This document shows, piece after piece, positions 18,343 to 26,656 of a stretch of 44,993 nucleotides of DNA. The translations under genes and the position numbers were made by a program. Each line of letters begins with the position of its first letter. Positions within the stretch are counted from its first letter, which is position 1. Location of the stretch: NCBI GenBank assembly GCA_026391945.1, contig JAPLDA010000060.1, positions 1-44,993 of the forward strand, read 5' to 3'. This DNA comes from Bacteroidota bacterium (GTDB taxonomy: Bacteria; Bacteroidota; Bacteroidia; AKYH767-A; 2013-40CM-41-45). Below the pieces are notes generated by a model. The model was not told the origin of the DNA. It saw only the letters and a list, made by a program, of their open reading frames with translations, and made no database searches.

Positions 18343-18549
18343 ATGAAAAAAGAAGATATTAAAGAACTGACAACCGATGAACTTCGCCTTCGCCTGGCGG
18401 AAGAGAAGACGCATTATGCCAAGCTGAAAATGAATCATGCGATCTCCCCGATCGAAAACCCGTTGAAGATCCGGATTACGCGGAGGGGAATAGCGATGAT
18501 TCAAACCGAGCTTACCAAACGGACGAACGAAGCACAGGCAAGCAAATAA
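18343..18549 (+). CDS. rpmC: 50S ribosomal protein L29
   Basis: 68 residues forming the typical two-helix hairpin: [20 protein letters not shown], then [21 protein letters not shown] and a final helix. It lies by the tunnel exit beside L23. The gaps to rplP (20 bases) and rpsQ (23 bases) fit tight cotranscription, in the universal L16-L29-S17 order. Confidence 0.96.
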   Translation: MKKEDIKELTTDELRLRLAEEKTHYAKLKMNHAISPIENPLKIRITRRGIAMIQTELTKRTNEAQASK

Positions 18550-18572
18550 TAACCGGTCAGAACAAAACAACA

Positions 18573-18842
18573 ATGGAACAGACAACAGAAAAAAGAGGCC
18601 TGAGGAAAGAAAGAACGGGCACCGTAATCAGCAATAAGATGAGCAAAAGCATCGTGGTTGCCGTGGAACGTAAAGTGAAGCACCCGATGTATGGAAAGTT
18701 CATCAAGAAGACTGCCAAATTCATGGCTCATGATGAGAAGAATGAATGTGGAATCGGTGACCTGGTGACCATTACCGAAACCCGTCCTCTCAGTAAAAAT
18801 AAGAACTGGAGATTAAAAGCAATATTAGAGAAGGCAAAATAA
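18573..18842 (+). CDS. rpsQ: 30S ribosomal protein S17
   Basis: 89 residues. The OB-fold is recognisable from [20 protein letters not shown] and [20 protein letters not shown], with the conserved [20 protein letters not shown]17 is a primary binder of the 16S 5' domain. It is followed by an 83-base spacer that holds the cleanest heptameric repeat of the window, directly before rplN. Confidence 0.97.
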   Translation: MEQTTEKRGLRKERTGTVISNKMSKSIVVAVERKVKHPMYGKFIKKTAKFMAHDEKNECGIGDLVTITETRPLSKNKNWRLKAILEKAK

Positions 18843-18878
18843 AATCAGACGTGCGATTGCAGACGAGAGACATTAACC

Positions 18879-18920
18879 ATCTCAGATCTCAGATCTCAAA
18901 TCTCAAATCTCAAATCTCAA
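18879..18920 (+). repeat. Six-copy heptameric repeat before rplN
   Basis: Two ATCTCAG units followed by four ATCTCAA units, 42 bases with no interruption. The array ends five bases before the rplN ATG at 18926. It lies wholly in the rpsQ-rplN spacer. Confidence 0.9.
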
Positions 18921-18925
18921 GAAAA

Positions 18926-19294
18926 ATGATACAACAGGAATCAAGACTGACAGTAGCCGATAACAGCGGAGCCAAAGAGGTTCTATGTATCCGTGTACTT
19001 GGCGGAACCAGGAAAAAATATGCATCCCTTGGCGACAAGATCGTGGTGAGTGTGAAACATGCACTGCCTTCAGGAAATATCAAGAAGGGAACCGTGACAA
19101 AAGCAGTAGTTGTCCGCACCAAAAAAGAAGTGAAAAGACAGGATGGTTCTTACATCCGTTTCGATGATAACGCCGTTGTTCTCCTCACCGCCCAGGATGA
19201 GTTAAGGGGAACGCGTATTTTCGGACCGGTGGCAAGGGAACTTCGCGAAAAACAATTCATGAAAATTGTTTCCCTGGCCCCTGAAGTAATTTAA
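18926..19294 (+). CDS. rplN: 50S ribosomal protein L14
   Basis: 122 residues from the ATG at 18926, which is exactly the family length. The frame stays open upstream to 18851, but that stretch translates the heptameric repeat and is not L14. Conserved parts are [37 protein letters not shown] and [21 protein letters not shown]14 lies at the subunit interface, forms bridge B5 and is the docking site of the silencing factor RsfS. Confidence 0.97.
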   Translation: MIQQESRLTVADNSGAKEVLCIRVLGGTRKKYASLGDKIVVSVKHALPSGNIKKGTVTKAVVVRTKKEVKRQDGSYIRFDDNAVVLLTAQDELRGTRIFGPVARELREKQFMKIVSLAPEVI

Positions 19295-19327
19295 TTGACA
19301 TTGGATGAGAGAAAAAAAAGGATTAAA

Positions 19328-19355
19328 ATCCCGGATCTCGAATCTCAAATCTGAA
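19328..19355 (+). repeat. Degenerate heptameric repeat before rplX
   Basis: Four 7-base units: ATCCCGG, ATCTCGA, ATCTCAA, ATCTGAA, ending nine bases before the rplX start. It is the same family of units as before rplN, but degenerate. Confidence 0.65.
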
Positions 19356-19364
19356 TAAAACAAA

Positions 19365-19700
19365 ATGGAAAGAAAGAAAAATAAACAACCCAAGCTGAAG
19401 CTGAGAAAAGGCGACATCGTGAAAGTGGTGTCGGGCGATTCCAAAGGCCAGCAAGGCAGAATCCTCGAAGTGTTACTCGAGAAAAGAAGGGCATTGGTGG
19501 AAGGTGTGAACATGGTGAGCAAACACACCAAGCCGAATGCAAAAAATACCCAGGGAGGTATTGTGAAAAAAGAAGCTACCATTCATATTTCTAACCTCAT
19601 GCTCATTGACGGAAAAGGCAATGCAACCCGTGTAGGCAGAAAAGAAGAAGGCGGCAAAATAGTTCGTTATTCTAAAAAATCAGGGGAGGTTATCAAATGA
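19365..19700 (+). CDS. rplX: 50S ribosomal protein L24
   Basis: 111 residues. The KOW motif is clear: [20 protein letters not shown], followed by [22 protein letters not shown]24 is one of the two assembly-initiating proteins of the large subunit and lies near the tunnel exit. Its TGA stop overlaps the rplE ATG by four bases (19697-19700), so L24 and L5 are probably translationally coupled. Confidence 0.97.
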   Translation: MERKKNKQPKLKLRKGDIVKVVSGDSKGQQGRILEVLLEKRRALVEGVNMVSKHTKPNAKNTQGGIVKKEATIHISNLMLIDGKGNATRVGRKEEGGKIVRYSKKSGEVIK

Positions 19701-20248
19701 CATACATTCCGAGATTGAAAACAAAGTACAAGGAGGAAGTAGCTCCTGCACTCAGGAAAAAATTCAACTACAAAAGTGTGATGCAGGTTCCGCGTATCAC
19801 CAAGATTTGTGTAAACCAGGGTGTCGGTGATGCCGTCAGCGATAAAAAACTGATCGACTCCGCCATTGCTGAAATGACCCAGATCACAGGTCAGAAGCCG
19901 GTTCCAACAAAATCCAAAAAAGATATTTCAAACTTCAAGTTGAGGGTGAATGTTCCGATCGGTGTTCGTGTTACACTCCGTGATAATACGATGTATGAAT
20001 TCCTGGATCGTCTCATTGCCGTGGCACTTCCCCGTATCCGTGACTTCCGCGGGATCAATCCAAAAGGATTTGACGGAAGGGGAAATTATACACTTGGTGT
20101 GACTGAGCAGATCATCTTCCCCGAAATTGATATCGACAAAGTGGGCAAGGTTACAGGAATGGATATTACGTTTGTCACCAGTGCCCAAACGGATGAAGAA
20201 GCGATGGAACTTTTGAAAGAGTTTGGCTTCCCGTTCAAAACTAATTAA
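19697..20248 (+). CDS. rplE: 50S ribosomal protein L5
   Basis: 183 residues, normal. Conserved segments: [49 protein letters not shown] and [20 protein letters not shown]5 anchors 5S rRNA in the central protuberance and touches P-site tRNA. It begins within the end of rplX and is followed after 25 bases by rpsN. Confidence 0.98.
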   Translation: MTYIPRLKTKYKEEVAPALRKKFNYKSVMQVPRITKICVNQGVGDAVSDKKLIDSAIAEMTQITGQKPVPTKSKKDISNFKLRVNVPIGVRVTLRDNTMYEFLDRLIAVALPRIRDFRGINPKGFDGRGNYTLGVTEQIIFPEIDIDKVGKVTGMDITFVTSAQTDEEAMELLKEFGFPFKTN

Positions 20249-20273
20249 TTGAAAAAAGAAATTCAGAAAAGAC

Positions 20274-20543
20274 ATGGCAAAAGAATCAATGAAAGCAAGA
20301 GAAGTGAAGCGTGCACGAATGGTAGCCCGTTATGCAGCCAAGAGAGCGGCATTGAAGGCAGCCGGGGATTACGAGGCGCTTGATAAATTACCGCGCAACG
20401 CTTCTCCTGTCCGCCAACACAATCGCTGCAAACTCACCGGCCGCCCGCGTGGTTACATGCGCACCTTCGGTTTGTCGAGAAACATGTTCCGCAAAATGGC
20501 TTTGGAAGGAAAAATCCCGGGAGTAACAAAAGCAAGCTGGTAA
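20274..20543 (+). CDS. rpsN: 30S ribosomal protein S14, zinc-independent form
   Basis: 89 residues, the long type. [21 protein letters not shown] and [35 protein letters not shown] are typical (only parts quoted by motif). A single Cys (52) remains, so the CxxC...CxxC zinc knuckle of the short form is absent. It lies in the 30S head near S3 and S10. A 52-base heptad-repeat spacer separates it from rpsH. Confidence 0.96.
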   Translation: MAKESMKAREVKRARMVARYAAKRAALKAAGDYEALDKLPRNASPVRQHNRCKLTGRPRGYMRTFGLSRNMFRKMALEGKIPGVTKASW

Positions 20544-20558
20544 TAAGAAACCAGGTAC

Positions 20559-20593
20559 GATAAACGAAATTCAATAAACGATTAACGAAACTA
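20559..20593 (+). repeat. Degenerate heptameric repeat before rpsH
   Basis: Five 7-base units: GATAAAC, GAAATTC, AATAAAC, GATTAAC, GAAACTA, ending two bases before the rpsH ATG. The unit is unlike the ATCTCAA type, but the period is the same. Confidence 0.5.
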
Positions 20594-20595
20594 CC

Positions 20596-20991
20596 ATGAC
20601 AGATCCAATCGCAGACTTCCTCACGAGAATCAGAAATGCCGTAAGAGCAAATCACCGCATCGTGGAAATTCCTTCTTCAAACCTGAAAAGGGAAATGACC
20701 AAAATTCTCAAAGAGAAGGGATATATACTCGATTATAAATTTGAAGACAATGCCATCCAGGGAGTCATTAAGATTGCATTGAAATACCACCCGGTTACCA
20801 AGGCTCCGGCGATTCATAACATTTCAAGAATCAGCAAACCCGGTTTAAGAAGGTATGCCGGTACGAACAGGATGCCGCGCGTATTGAATGGTTTGGGTAT
20901 CGCCATTCTTTCCACTTCAAAAGGAGTGATGTCGAACAAGGAAGCGAAGGACCAAAAGATCGGCGGAGAAGTGCTGTGCTACGTTTATTAA
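20596..20991 (+). CDS. rpsH: 30S ribosomal protein S8
   Basis: 131 residues. MTDPIADFLTRIRNAVRANH opens the protein; the C-terminal rRNA-binding domain ends with the family signature GIAILSTSKGVMSNKEA and GGEVLCYVY. S8 binds helix 21 of 16S rRNA and in E. coli represses the spc operon through a mimic near the L5 gene. I did not identify such a mimic here. It is cotranscribed with rplF after a 98-base spacer. Confidence 0.98.
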   Translation: MTDPIADFLTRIRNAVRANHRIVEIPSSNLKREMTKILKEKGYILDYKFEDNAIQGVIKIALKYHPVTKAPAIHNISRISKPGLRRYAGTNRMPRVLNGLGIAILSTSKGVMSNKEAKDQKIGGEVLCYVY

Positions 20992-21049
20992 TTGGTGAAG
21001 TATATAGTATTAGGATAAAAATATAGATGGCTGATTGAAGATTTCTAAA

Positions 21050-21084
21050 ATCTATCATCTCAATTCTCAAATCTCAAATCTGAT
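21050..21084 (+). repeat. Heptameric repeat before rplF
   Basis: Five 7-base units: ATCTATC, ATCTCAA, TTCTCAA, ATCTCAA, ATCTGAT, ending five bases before the rplF ATG at 21090. Confidence 0.75.
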
Positions 21085-21089
21085 TTTAA

Positions 21090-21644
21090 ATGTCACGAAT
21101 AGGAAAATTACCAATCACGATTCCCGCCAAGGTGGAGGTAAAGGTCAGCGGCAACACGGTTCATGTAAAAGGACCTAAGGGTGAATTGTCGCAAAAGATG
21201 GAAGACGGCGTGCAGGTGAAGGTCGATGGAAATACCATCACCCTGGAACGTGCTACCGAGCAAAAACGCCATCGTGCTTTACACGGGTTGTATCGCGCTC
21301 TTATCAACAACATGGTGATCGGTGTATCACAGGGATTCACCAAACAACAGGAGCTGGTCGGTGTCGGATATAAAGCCTCTAACCAGGGGCAGATGCTCGA
21401 TATGGTACTCGGTTATTCCCACCATTTCATTTTTGAAATTCCTGTTGAAGTAAAAGTGACCACCAAAACTGAAAAAGGAAGCAACCCGACCATCATCCTT
21501 GAAAGCGCGGATAAGCAATTACTCGGAGCTGTTTCTGCAAAGATCCGTTCGTTCCGTACTCCTGAACCTTACAAAGGAAAAGGTATCAAGTTTACCGGTG
21601 AAGTGCTGAGAAGGAAAGCCGGTAAGTCAGCAGCTAAGAAATAA
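21090..21644 (+). CDS. rplF: 50S ribosomal protein L6
   Basis: 184 residues in two similar L6 domains. The N-terminal one starts MSRIGKLPITIPAKVEVKV with VHVKGPKGELSQ; the C-terminal one carries the signature PEPYKGKGIKFTGE. L6 binds near the sarcin-ricin loop, where elongation factors act. It is followed by a 92-base spacer with heptameric repeats before rplR. Confidence 0.97.
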   Translation: MSRIGKLPITIPAKVEVKVSGNTVHVKGPKGELSQKMEDGVQVKVDGNTITLERATEQKRHRALHGLYRALINNMVIGVSQGFTKQQELVGVGYKASNQGQMLDMVLGYSHHFIFEIPVEVKVTTKTEKGSNPTIILESADKQLLGAVSAKIRSFRTPEPYKGKGIKFTGEVLRRKAGKSAAKK

Positions 21645-21650
21645 AAAATA

Positions 21651-21730
21651 AGAATCAAGAATTAAGAATCAAGATGAAAGATACAAAAGAGAAAAATTAA
21701 AAATCTCACATCTATCATCTCCAATCTGAA
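21651..21730 (+). repeat. Two successive heptameric repeats before rplR
   Basis: First array 21651-21685: AGAATCA, AGAATTA, AGAATCA, AGATGAA, AGATACA. Second array 21703-21730: ATCTCAC, ATCTATC, ATCTCCA, ATCTGAA, ending six bases before the rplR ATG. The first array is purine-rich and the second pyrimidine-richer, so they can partly pair. Confidence 0.65.
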
Positions 21731-21736
21731 AAAAAA

Positions 21737-22090
21737 ATGTTAAAGAAACAGTTAAGAAGAAACAGCATTCGCGAACGAATCCGTAAAGCGATCAAAGGAA
21801 CTGCGGAACGCCCGCGTCTCTCTGTTTTCAGAAGCAACAAACAAATCTATGTTCAGATCATTGATGATATCGCGGGATTGACGATCGCTGCTGCTTCATC
21901 AGCATCCAAAGATTTTGAAGGAGTGAAGGGAAATAAAGTGGAGATCGCCAAAGCTGTCGGTAAAGCCATTGCCGAAAAGGCAACCCAGTCAGGAATTAAA
22001 TCAGTGGTCTTCGATCGCGGAGGTTACCTGTATCACGGGCGCATCAAATCATTGGCTGAAGGAGCACGTGAAGGCGGACTTCAATTTTAA
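21737..22090 (+). CDS. rplR: 50S ribosomal protein L18
   Basis: 117 residues. [20 protein letters not shown] and [16 protein letters not shown] are conserved, and the end [20 protein letters not shown] is the family signature. L18 binds 5S rRNA with L5 in the central protuberance. It is followed by rpsE after 23 bases. Confidence 0.97.
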   Translation: MLKKQLRRNSIRERIRKAIKGTAERPRLSVFRSNKQIYVQIIDDIAGLTIAAASSASKDFEGVKGNKVEIAKAVGKAIAEKATQSGIKSVVFDRGGYLYHGRIKSLAEGAREGGLQF

Positions 22091-22113
22091 TCATAATCAT
22101 TAACTGAAAAAAA

Positions 22114-22632
22114 ATGTCAGAAGCAAACATAAAAAGAGTAAAGACCAGCGAGATCGAACTGAAAGACCGTCTGGTGGCCGTAAAGCGTGTTACGAAAGTG
22201 ACAAAGGGAGGCCGTGCCTTTACATTCTCCGCTATTGTTGTAGTAGGCGATGAAAATGGTGTGGTCGGATATGGACTGGGAAAAGCAAAAGAAGTAACCG
22301 ATGCTGTTGCAAAAGGGATTGACGATGCAAAAAAGAACCTGGTGAAAGTTCCGATCATGAAAGGTACCGTTCCCCATGAGCAGTACGGAAAATACGGCGG
22401 AGCTTATGTGTTGCTGAAGCCGGCAGCAGCCGGTACCGGTGTTATCGCCGGTGGTGCGATGCGCGCCGTACTCGACAGCGTGGGTGTTCATGATGTGTTG
22501 GCAAAATCAAAAGGGAGTTCAAATCCTCATAACGTGGTGAAGGCAACGATTGATGCTCTTGCGCAGATGCGCGATCCTGCAACGATTGCCCAGCACAGGG
22601 GAATTAAAATGGCAAGGGTGTTTAACGGATAA
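22114..22632 (+). CDS. rpsE: 30S ribosomal protein S5
   Basis: 172 residues. The double-stranded-RNA-binding-like N-domain ([20 protein letters not shown]) and the C-domain ([20 protein letters not shown]) are typical. S5 sits with S3 and S4 at the mRNA entry pore and affects decoding accuracy. The rpsE-rpmD spacer (74 bases) contains an octameric mirror-like repeat. Confidence 0.98.
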   Translation: MSEANIKRVKTSEIELKDRLVAVKRVTKVTKGGRAFTFSAIVVVGDENGVVGYGLGKAKEVTDAVAKGIDDAKKNLVKVPIMKGTVPHEQYGKYGGAYVLLKPAAAGTGVIAGGAMRAVLDSVGVHDVLAKSKGSSNPHNVVKATIDALAQMRDPATIAQHRGIKMARVFNG

Positions 22633-22635
22633 ATC

Positions 22636-22699
22636 AATTTGAAAATTTGAGAATGTCCAAATGACTGATCAAATTATTAAGTTGTCAAAGTATCAAATT
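22636..22699 (+). repeat. Octameric inverted repeat before rpmD
   Basis: Eight successive 8-base blocks. The first two are AATTTGAA and AATTTGAG; the fifth and last are both ATCAAATT. The left arm is therefore close to the reverse complement of the right arm, and a hairpin is possible. It ends seven bases before the rpmD ATG. Confidence 0.5.
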
Positions 22700-22706
22700 A
22701 AAGAAA

Positions 22707-22889
22707 ATGGGAAAGCTCAGAATTAAATTAGTGAAAAGCGGAATTGACAGGTCCGAGCGTCAGAAAAGAACACTGTCGGCATTGGGTTTGCGGAAGTTGC
22801 ATCATACTGTTGAACATGAAAGCACTCCCCAGATAAAAGGCATGCTGGTAAAGGTGAGTCACCTGGTAGAAGTAACGGAAGTAATTTGA
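22707..22889 (+). CDS. rpmD: 50S ribosomal protein L30
   Basis: 60 residues, full family length. It begins MGKLRIKLVKSGIDRSERQK and continues TLSALGLRKLHHTVEHESTP, ending in a basic-hydrophobic strand. L30 is a small bacterial-archaeal large-subunit protein placed between S5 and L15 genes, as here. Confidence 0.96.
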   Translation: MGKLRIKLVKSGIDRSERQKRTLSALGLRKLHHTVEHESTPQIKGMLVKVSHLVEVTEVI

Positions 22890-22935
22890 TGATTTGAAAG
22901 TGTGCGGTCAGAAGAAGATAAAAATCAAAAGCACC

Positions 22936-22967
22936 ATTCTCAAATTCTCAAGTCAACAAATTTTCAA
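22936..22967 (+). repeat. Octameric repeat before rplO
   Basis: Four 8-base units: ATTCTCAA, ATTCTCAA, GTCAACAA, ATTTTCAA, ending 11 bases before the rplO ATG. Extending the heptamer ATCTCAA by one T gives the first unit. Confidence 0.55.
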
Positions 22968-22978
22968 ATACATAAAAA

Positions 22979-23467
22979 ATGAACTTAAGTAATCTAAAAC
23001 CTGCAGAAGGTTCAGTCAGAAAAAATAAACGCCTGGGACGCGGAACCGGCTCCGGCCGTGGCGGTACATCCACGCGTGGCCATAAAGGTGCACAGTCCCG
23101 CTCAGGCTACAGCAGCAAACGTGGTTTTGAAGGTGGCCAGATGCCGTTGCAGAGGCGTGTTCCGAAATTCGGTTTCGTCAACCATTTCCGCAAAGAGTTT
23201 CATGGCATCAACCTCGATACGTTGCAGGCGCTTGCTGAAACAAAAAAAATCACTTCCATTGATGTGAACACACTGGTGGAAAACGGGCTTGCCGCAAAGA
23301 AAGACAAAGTGAAAATACTCGGAAGAGGTGAGTTGAAAACAAAGCTCGATGTGAAAGTTCATGCATTTTCAGCATCGGCAAAAGCAGCTATTGAAGCACA
23401 AGGCGGAACGGTTGAAGTCATAGGCAATCAACAGCCAGCGGCGGGAAGTAATGAAAAACAAAAATAA
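22979..23467 (+). CDS. rplO: 50S ribosomal protein L15
   Basis: 162 residues. The Gly/Arg-rich rRNA-embedded N-terminus is clear: [20 protein letters not shown] and [20 protein letters not shown]. The globular C-terminal half ends with a lineage-specific Gln/Ala/Gly-rich tail after VEVIGNQQP. It lies just upstream of secY (47 bases), as in most bacteria. Confidence 0.97.
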   Translation: MNLSNLKPAEGSVRKNKRLGRGTGSGRGGTSTRGHKGAQSRSGYSSKRGFEGGQMPLQRRVPKFGFVNHFRKEFHGINLDTLQALAETKKITSIDVNTLVENGLAAKKDKVKILGRGELKTKLDVKVHAFSASAKAAIEAQGGTVEVIGNQQPAAGSNEKQK

Positions 23468-23514
23468 ATTTCTATTTGTAATTCGTAAATTAGTAATGAT
23501 TCGTATTTCATAGT

Positions 23515-24876
23515 ATGAAGAACTTCATTCAGACATTAAGAAACATTTTCAAGATCGAAGACCTGAGAATCCGTATTCTCAACACGCTCTTCTTTCTTGT
23601 GATCTACCGCCTTGGTACACACATCGTGCTTCCGGGCGTTGATCCGGAACAACTGGCCAACCTCCAGAACCAGACTTCGCGCGGTGTTCTGGGTTTGCTC
23701 GATATGTTCTCTGGAGGAGCCTTCTCTCATTCTTCGATTTTCGCATTGGGAATCATGCCTTACATCTCGGCGTCCATCGTCGTTCAGCTGTTAAGCATTG
23801 CCATACCTTATTTTCAGAAGTTGCAGAAAGAAGGTGAAAGCGGAAGAAAAAGAATCAACCAGATTACACGCTGGCTCACCGTGATCATCACTATGTTCCA
23901 GGCACCCGGTTACATCGTGAACCTGAGGTCACAGGTTCCGGCTGCGATCATCTCCGTCACCAATCCGAATATTGTTTCTCCTTTCCAGTTCTGGTTCACA
24001 TCCATTTTAATCCTCGTGGCAGGAACCATTTTCGTCATGTGGCTCGGTGAACGAATCACTGACAAGGGAATCGGCAATGGTATTTCCCTCATCATCATGG
24101 TAGGTATCATGGCGCGTCTTCCAATTTCATTGCGTGATGAATTGCTGTCACGTTTAAACCAGGGCGGAGGACTGGTGGTGTTCCTGCTTGAGTTGGTCGC
24201 ATTGGCCGCCGTCATCGCCTTTGTCATACTACTCGTACAGGGAACACGAAGGATACCGGTGAACTTTGCCAAGAAAATTGTAGGCAACAAACAATACGGT
24301 GGGGTACGCCAGTACATTCCATTGAAAGTAAACGCTGCCGGTGTAATGCCGATCATCTTCGCGCAGGCCATCATGTTTATCCCGGCCACCATCGCCCAGT
24401 TTTTCCCGGAGTCGAATGCATCACAGGGAATCCTGACAACATTTGGTAACTATACATCGTTCTGGTACAACTTTGTTTTTGCCACCCTGATTATACTCTT
24501 CACGTATTTCTATACTGCCATCGCTGTGAATCCAACGCAAATGGCTGAAGACATGAAGAGAAACAATGGTTTTATTCCGGGTGTGAAGCCGGGAAGACAA
24601 ACCGCCGATTTTATTGATGATGTCATGTCGCGCATTACACTGCCGGGTTCATTCTTCCTGGCTGCTGTAGCCATCATGCCGACCTTTGCCATCTTAGCCA
24701 ATGTGAATAACAACTTCGCTCACTTCTACGGAGGCACGTCGCTCCTGATTTTAGTGGGTGTGGTTTTAGATACGCTTCAGCAAATTGAAAGTCACCTGTT
24801 GATGCGCCATTACGATGGACTGATGAAATCCGGCCGGATCAAAGGACGGAGTACACAGGTTGCATCGGCAGTATAA
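23515..24876 (+). CDS. secY: Protein translocase subunit SecY
   Basis: 453 residues with ten predicted membrane helices. It starts MKNFIQTLRNIFKIEDLRIR; TM1 (ILNTLFFLVIYRLGTHIVLPG) is followed by the plug region (GLLDMFSGGAFSHSSIFALG) and TM2 (IMPYISASIVVQLL). The cytoplasmic loops C4-C5, which bind SecA and ribosome, include KPGRQTADFIDDVMSRIT. SecY is the channel through which proteins leave the cytoplasm or enter the membrane. Cotranscription with ribosomal genes is universal. adk, often next, is missing. Confidence 0.97.
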   Translation: MKNFIQTLRNIFKIEDLRIRILNTLFFLVIYRLGTHIVLPGVDPEQLANLQNQTSRGVLGLLDMFSGGAFSHSSIFALGIMPYISASIVVQLLSIAIPYFQKLQKEGESGRKRINQITRWLTVIITMFQAPGYIVNLRSQVPAAIISVTNPNIVSPFQFWFTSILILVAGTIFVMWLGERITDKGIGNGISLIIMVGIMARLPISLRDELLSRLNQGGGLVVFLLELVALAAVIAFVILLVQGTRRIPVNFAKKIVGNKQYGGVRQYIPLKVNAAGVMPIIFAQAIMFIPATIAQFFPESNASQGILTTFGNYTSFWYNFVFATLIILFTYFYTAIAVNPTQMAEDMKRNNGFIPGVKPGRQTADFIDDVMSRITLPGSFFLAAVAIMPTFAILANVNNNFAHFYGGTSLLILVGVVLDTLQQIESHLLMRHYDGLMKSGRIKGRSTQVASAV

Positions 24877-24888
24877 TTAGTTTATAGC

Positions 24889-24942
24889 GTTTACAGTTTA
24901 CGGTTTACATCAACCGCAAACAGTAAACAGTAAACCGTAAAC
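24889..24942 (+). repeat. Heptameric inverted repeat before map
   Basis: Left arm 24889-24909: GTTTACA, GTTTACG, GTTTACA. Right arm 24918-24942: AAACAGT, AAACAGT, AAACCGT, AAAC. Bases 24896-24908 pair perfectly with 24930-24942 (13 bp). The array ends four bases before the map ATG. Confidence 0.85.
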
Positions 24943-24946
24943 AAAG

Positions 24947-25741
24947 ATGTTGTATTACAAGACGCAGGAAGAAATTGAGCTGATCAGAGAAAGTTCTTTA
25001 CTTGTTTCAAAAACACTGGCCGAAGTGGCCAAACACATCCGGGTGGGAATTACCACTCTTTACCTGGATAAACTGGCTGAAGAATTCATCAGGGATCATG
25101 GCGGAGTGCCGGCATTCCTGGATTACAACGGGTTTCCGAATTCGTTGTGTGTATCGGTGAATTCGCAGGTGGTTCATGGAATTCCAAATGATGCCGAACT
25201 GAAAGATGGCGACATTTGTTCCGTGGATTGCGGAGTCCTGAAAAATGGCTTCTACGGTGATTCAGCCTTTACATTTCCAATCGGGGAGGTAAAGAATGAA
25301 ACGCTGCGGCTGCTGGAGATAACGAAGGAAAGCCTTTACAAAGGAATCGAGAAGGCAGTGGCAGGAAGCAGGCTGGGAGATGTGAGTGCAGCCATCCAGC
25401 AACATGCAGAATCGAATGGGTACTCGGTAGTGAGGGAACTGGTCGGACATGGAATCGGGAGAAACCTGCATGAAAAACCTGAAGTTCCGAATTACGGGAA
25501 ACGTGGTTCGGGAATGGTGCTGAAGGAAGGATTGGTGATCGCCATTGAACCGATGATCAACCTGGGAGGAAAGGCAGTGATTCATGAGCATGATGGATGG
25601 ACGGTAAGAACCGCTGATAACAAACCTTCCGCTCACTTCGAGCATACGGTTGCGATCAGGAAGAACAAGGCAGATATTCTCTCTACGTTCGATTACATTG
25701 AAGAAGCATTGAAAGAAAATAAAATAAAAGTCATTAACTGA
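24947..25741 (+). CDS. map: Methionine aminopeptidase, type I
   Basis: 264 residues. It removes the N-terminal Met from new proteins on the ribosome. All five metal ligands of the pita-bread fold are present: Asp94 and Asp105 ([17 protein letters not shown]), His168 (GHGIGR), Glu201 (AIEPMIN) and Glu232 (FEHTVAI). The substrate His is in VVHGIPND. There is no N-terminal zinc-finger extension, so it is the short type Ia form. It is cotranscribed with infA, which starts five bases after its stop codon. Confidence 0.97.
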   Translation: MLYYKTQEEIELIRESSLLVSKTLAEVAKHIRVGITTLYLDKLAEEFIRDHGGVPAFLDYNGFPNSLCVSVNSQVVHGIPNDAELKDGDICSVDCGVLKNGFYGDSAFTFPIGEVKNETLRLLEITKESLYKGIEKAVAGSRLGDVSAAIQQHAESNGYSVVRELVGHGIGRNLHEKPEVPNYGKRGSGMVLKEGLVIAIEPMINLGGKAVIHEHDGWTVRTADNKPSAHFEHTVAIRKNKADILSTFDYIEEALKENKIKVIN

Positions 25742-25745
25742 AAAC

Positions 25746-25964
25746 GTGGCAAAACAGGCAAGCATAGAACAGGATGGAACCATTACAGAGGCTTTGTCCA
25801 ATGCCATGTTCAGGGTAGAGTTGGAGAACGGACATGAAATCATTGCTCACATTTCAGGAAAGATGAGAATGAATTACATCAAAATATTGCCCGGCGATAA
25901 AGTGAAAGTGGAAATGTCGCCATACGATTTAACAAAAGGAAGAATAACATACAGGTATAAATAG
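25746..25964 (+). CDS. infA: Translation initiation factor IF-1
   Basis: 72 residues, full length, a single OB fold: [39 protein letters not shown] and [15 protein letters not shown]-1 blocks the A site during initiation. The start is GTG at 25746, four bases after the map stop, an uncommon start codon in this cluster. No ATG alternative lies in range. Confidence 0.97.
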   Translation: MAKQASIEQDGTITEALSNAMFRVELENGHEIIAHISGKMRMNYIKILPGDKVKVEMSPYDLTKGRITYRYK

Positions 25965-25997
25965 ACATTAGATGTGAGAAATGAGTCATGAGAGAAA

Positions 25998-26032
25998 ATC
26001 TCAAACATCAAACATCAAATCTTAAATCTCAA
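25998..26032 (+). repeat. Heptameric repeat before rpmJ
   Basis: Five 7-base units: ATCTCAA, ACATCAA, ACATCAA, ATCTTAA, ATCTCAA, ending five bases before the rpmJ ATG. A purine-rich stretch with GAG/ATGAG units just upstream (about 25970-25995) has the same period. Confidence 0.75.
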
Positions 26033-26037
26033 ATAGA

Positions 26038-26154
26038 ATGAAAGTAAAACCATCGATCAAAAAAAGAAGTGTTGACTGCAAGATTGTACGCAGGAAGGGA
26101 AGATTGTATGTGATCAACAAAAAAAATCCGCGCTTTAAACAGAGACAAGGATAA
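26038..26154 (+). CDS. rpmJ: 50S ribosomal protein L36, zinc-free form
   Basis: 38 residues. It begins [20 protein letters not shown] and ends NPRFKQRQG, the canonical L36 frame. The usual zinc ligands are Cys11, Cys14, Cys27 and a C-terminal His. Only Cys14 remains, while the others are Ser, Asn and Phe. This is the C-minus form expected in Bacteroidota. L36 is the smallest large-subunit protein and lies near 23S helix 89-97. It is cotranscribed between infA and rpsM. Confidence 0.95.
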   Translation: MKVKPSIKKRSVDCKIVRRKGRLYVINKKNPRFKQRQG

Positions 26155-26234
26155 TTCAATTTGAAAATTGAATAATGAAATTTAGAATTCATAATTAATT
26201 AAAAAATAATGTGATGGACGACTTGGGTTGGAAA

Positions 26235-26262
26235 ATCCGAAATCCGAAATCCGAAATCCGAA
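26235..26262 (+). repeat. Four-copy heptameric repeat before rpsM
   Basis: Four perfect copies of ATCCGAA, ending seven bases before the rpsM ATG. The unit differs from the ATCTCAA arrays at two positions, yet is uniform within this spacer. Confidence 0.9.
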
Positions 26263-26269
26263 ATAAAAA

Positions 26270-26647
26270 ATGGCTCGTATAGCTGGTATTGATTTACCAA
26301 AACACAAAAGAGGAGAAATCGGACTCACCTATATTTATGGGGTTGGCCGGGCTCAGTCACAAAGGATCCTTACCGAAGCCGGTATTGACTTCAATAAAAA
26401 AGTGGAGGAGTGGAACGATGACGAACTGAATAAAATCCGTTCTGTCATCAATGAAATGAAGGTGGAAGGAGCGCTCCGCTCTGAAGTTCAGCTGAACATC
26501 AAACGCCTGGTCGACATCAACTGTTATCGCGGCATTCGCCATCGCAGCGGGTTACCGGTTCGCGGGCAGCGCACGAAGACCAACTGCCGTACAAGAAAAG
26601 GAAAACGTAAAACCGTTGCGAACAAGAAAAAAGCAACCAAAGTATAA
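26270..26647 (+). CDS. rpsM: 30S ribosomal protein S13
   Basis: 125 residues. [20 protein letters not shown] and [13 protein letters not shown] form the start, followed by the conserved [20 protein letters not shown] and a very basic tail. S13 lies in the 30S head, contacts P-site tRNA and forms bridges to the large subunit. It is separated from rpsK by only nine bases. Confidence 0.98.
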   Translation: MARIAGIDLPKHKRGEIGLTYIYGVGRAQSQRILTEAGIDFNKKVEEWNDDELNKIRSVINEMKVEGALRSEVQLNIKRLVDINCYRGIRHRSGLPVRGQRTKTNCRTRKGKRKTVANKKKATKV

Positions 26648-26656
26648 TTAATAAAC

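Noticed and set aside
18879-18920. CRISPR array
   Set aside because: Units are seven bases with no spacers and no cas genes nearby.
18851-18925. N-terminal extension of L14
   Set aside because: It would translate the heptamer array; the ATG at 18926 gives exactly the family length.
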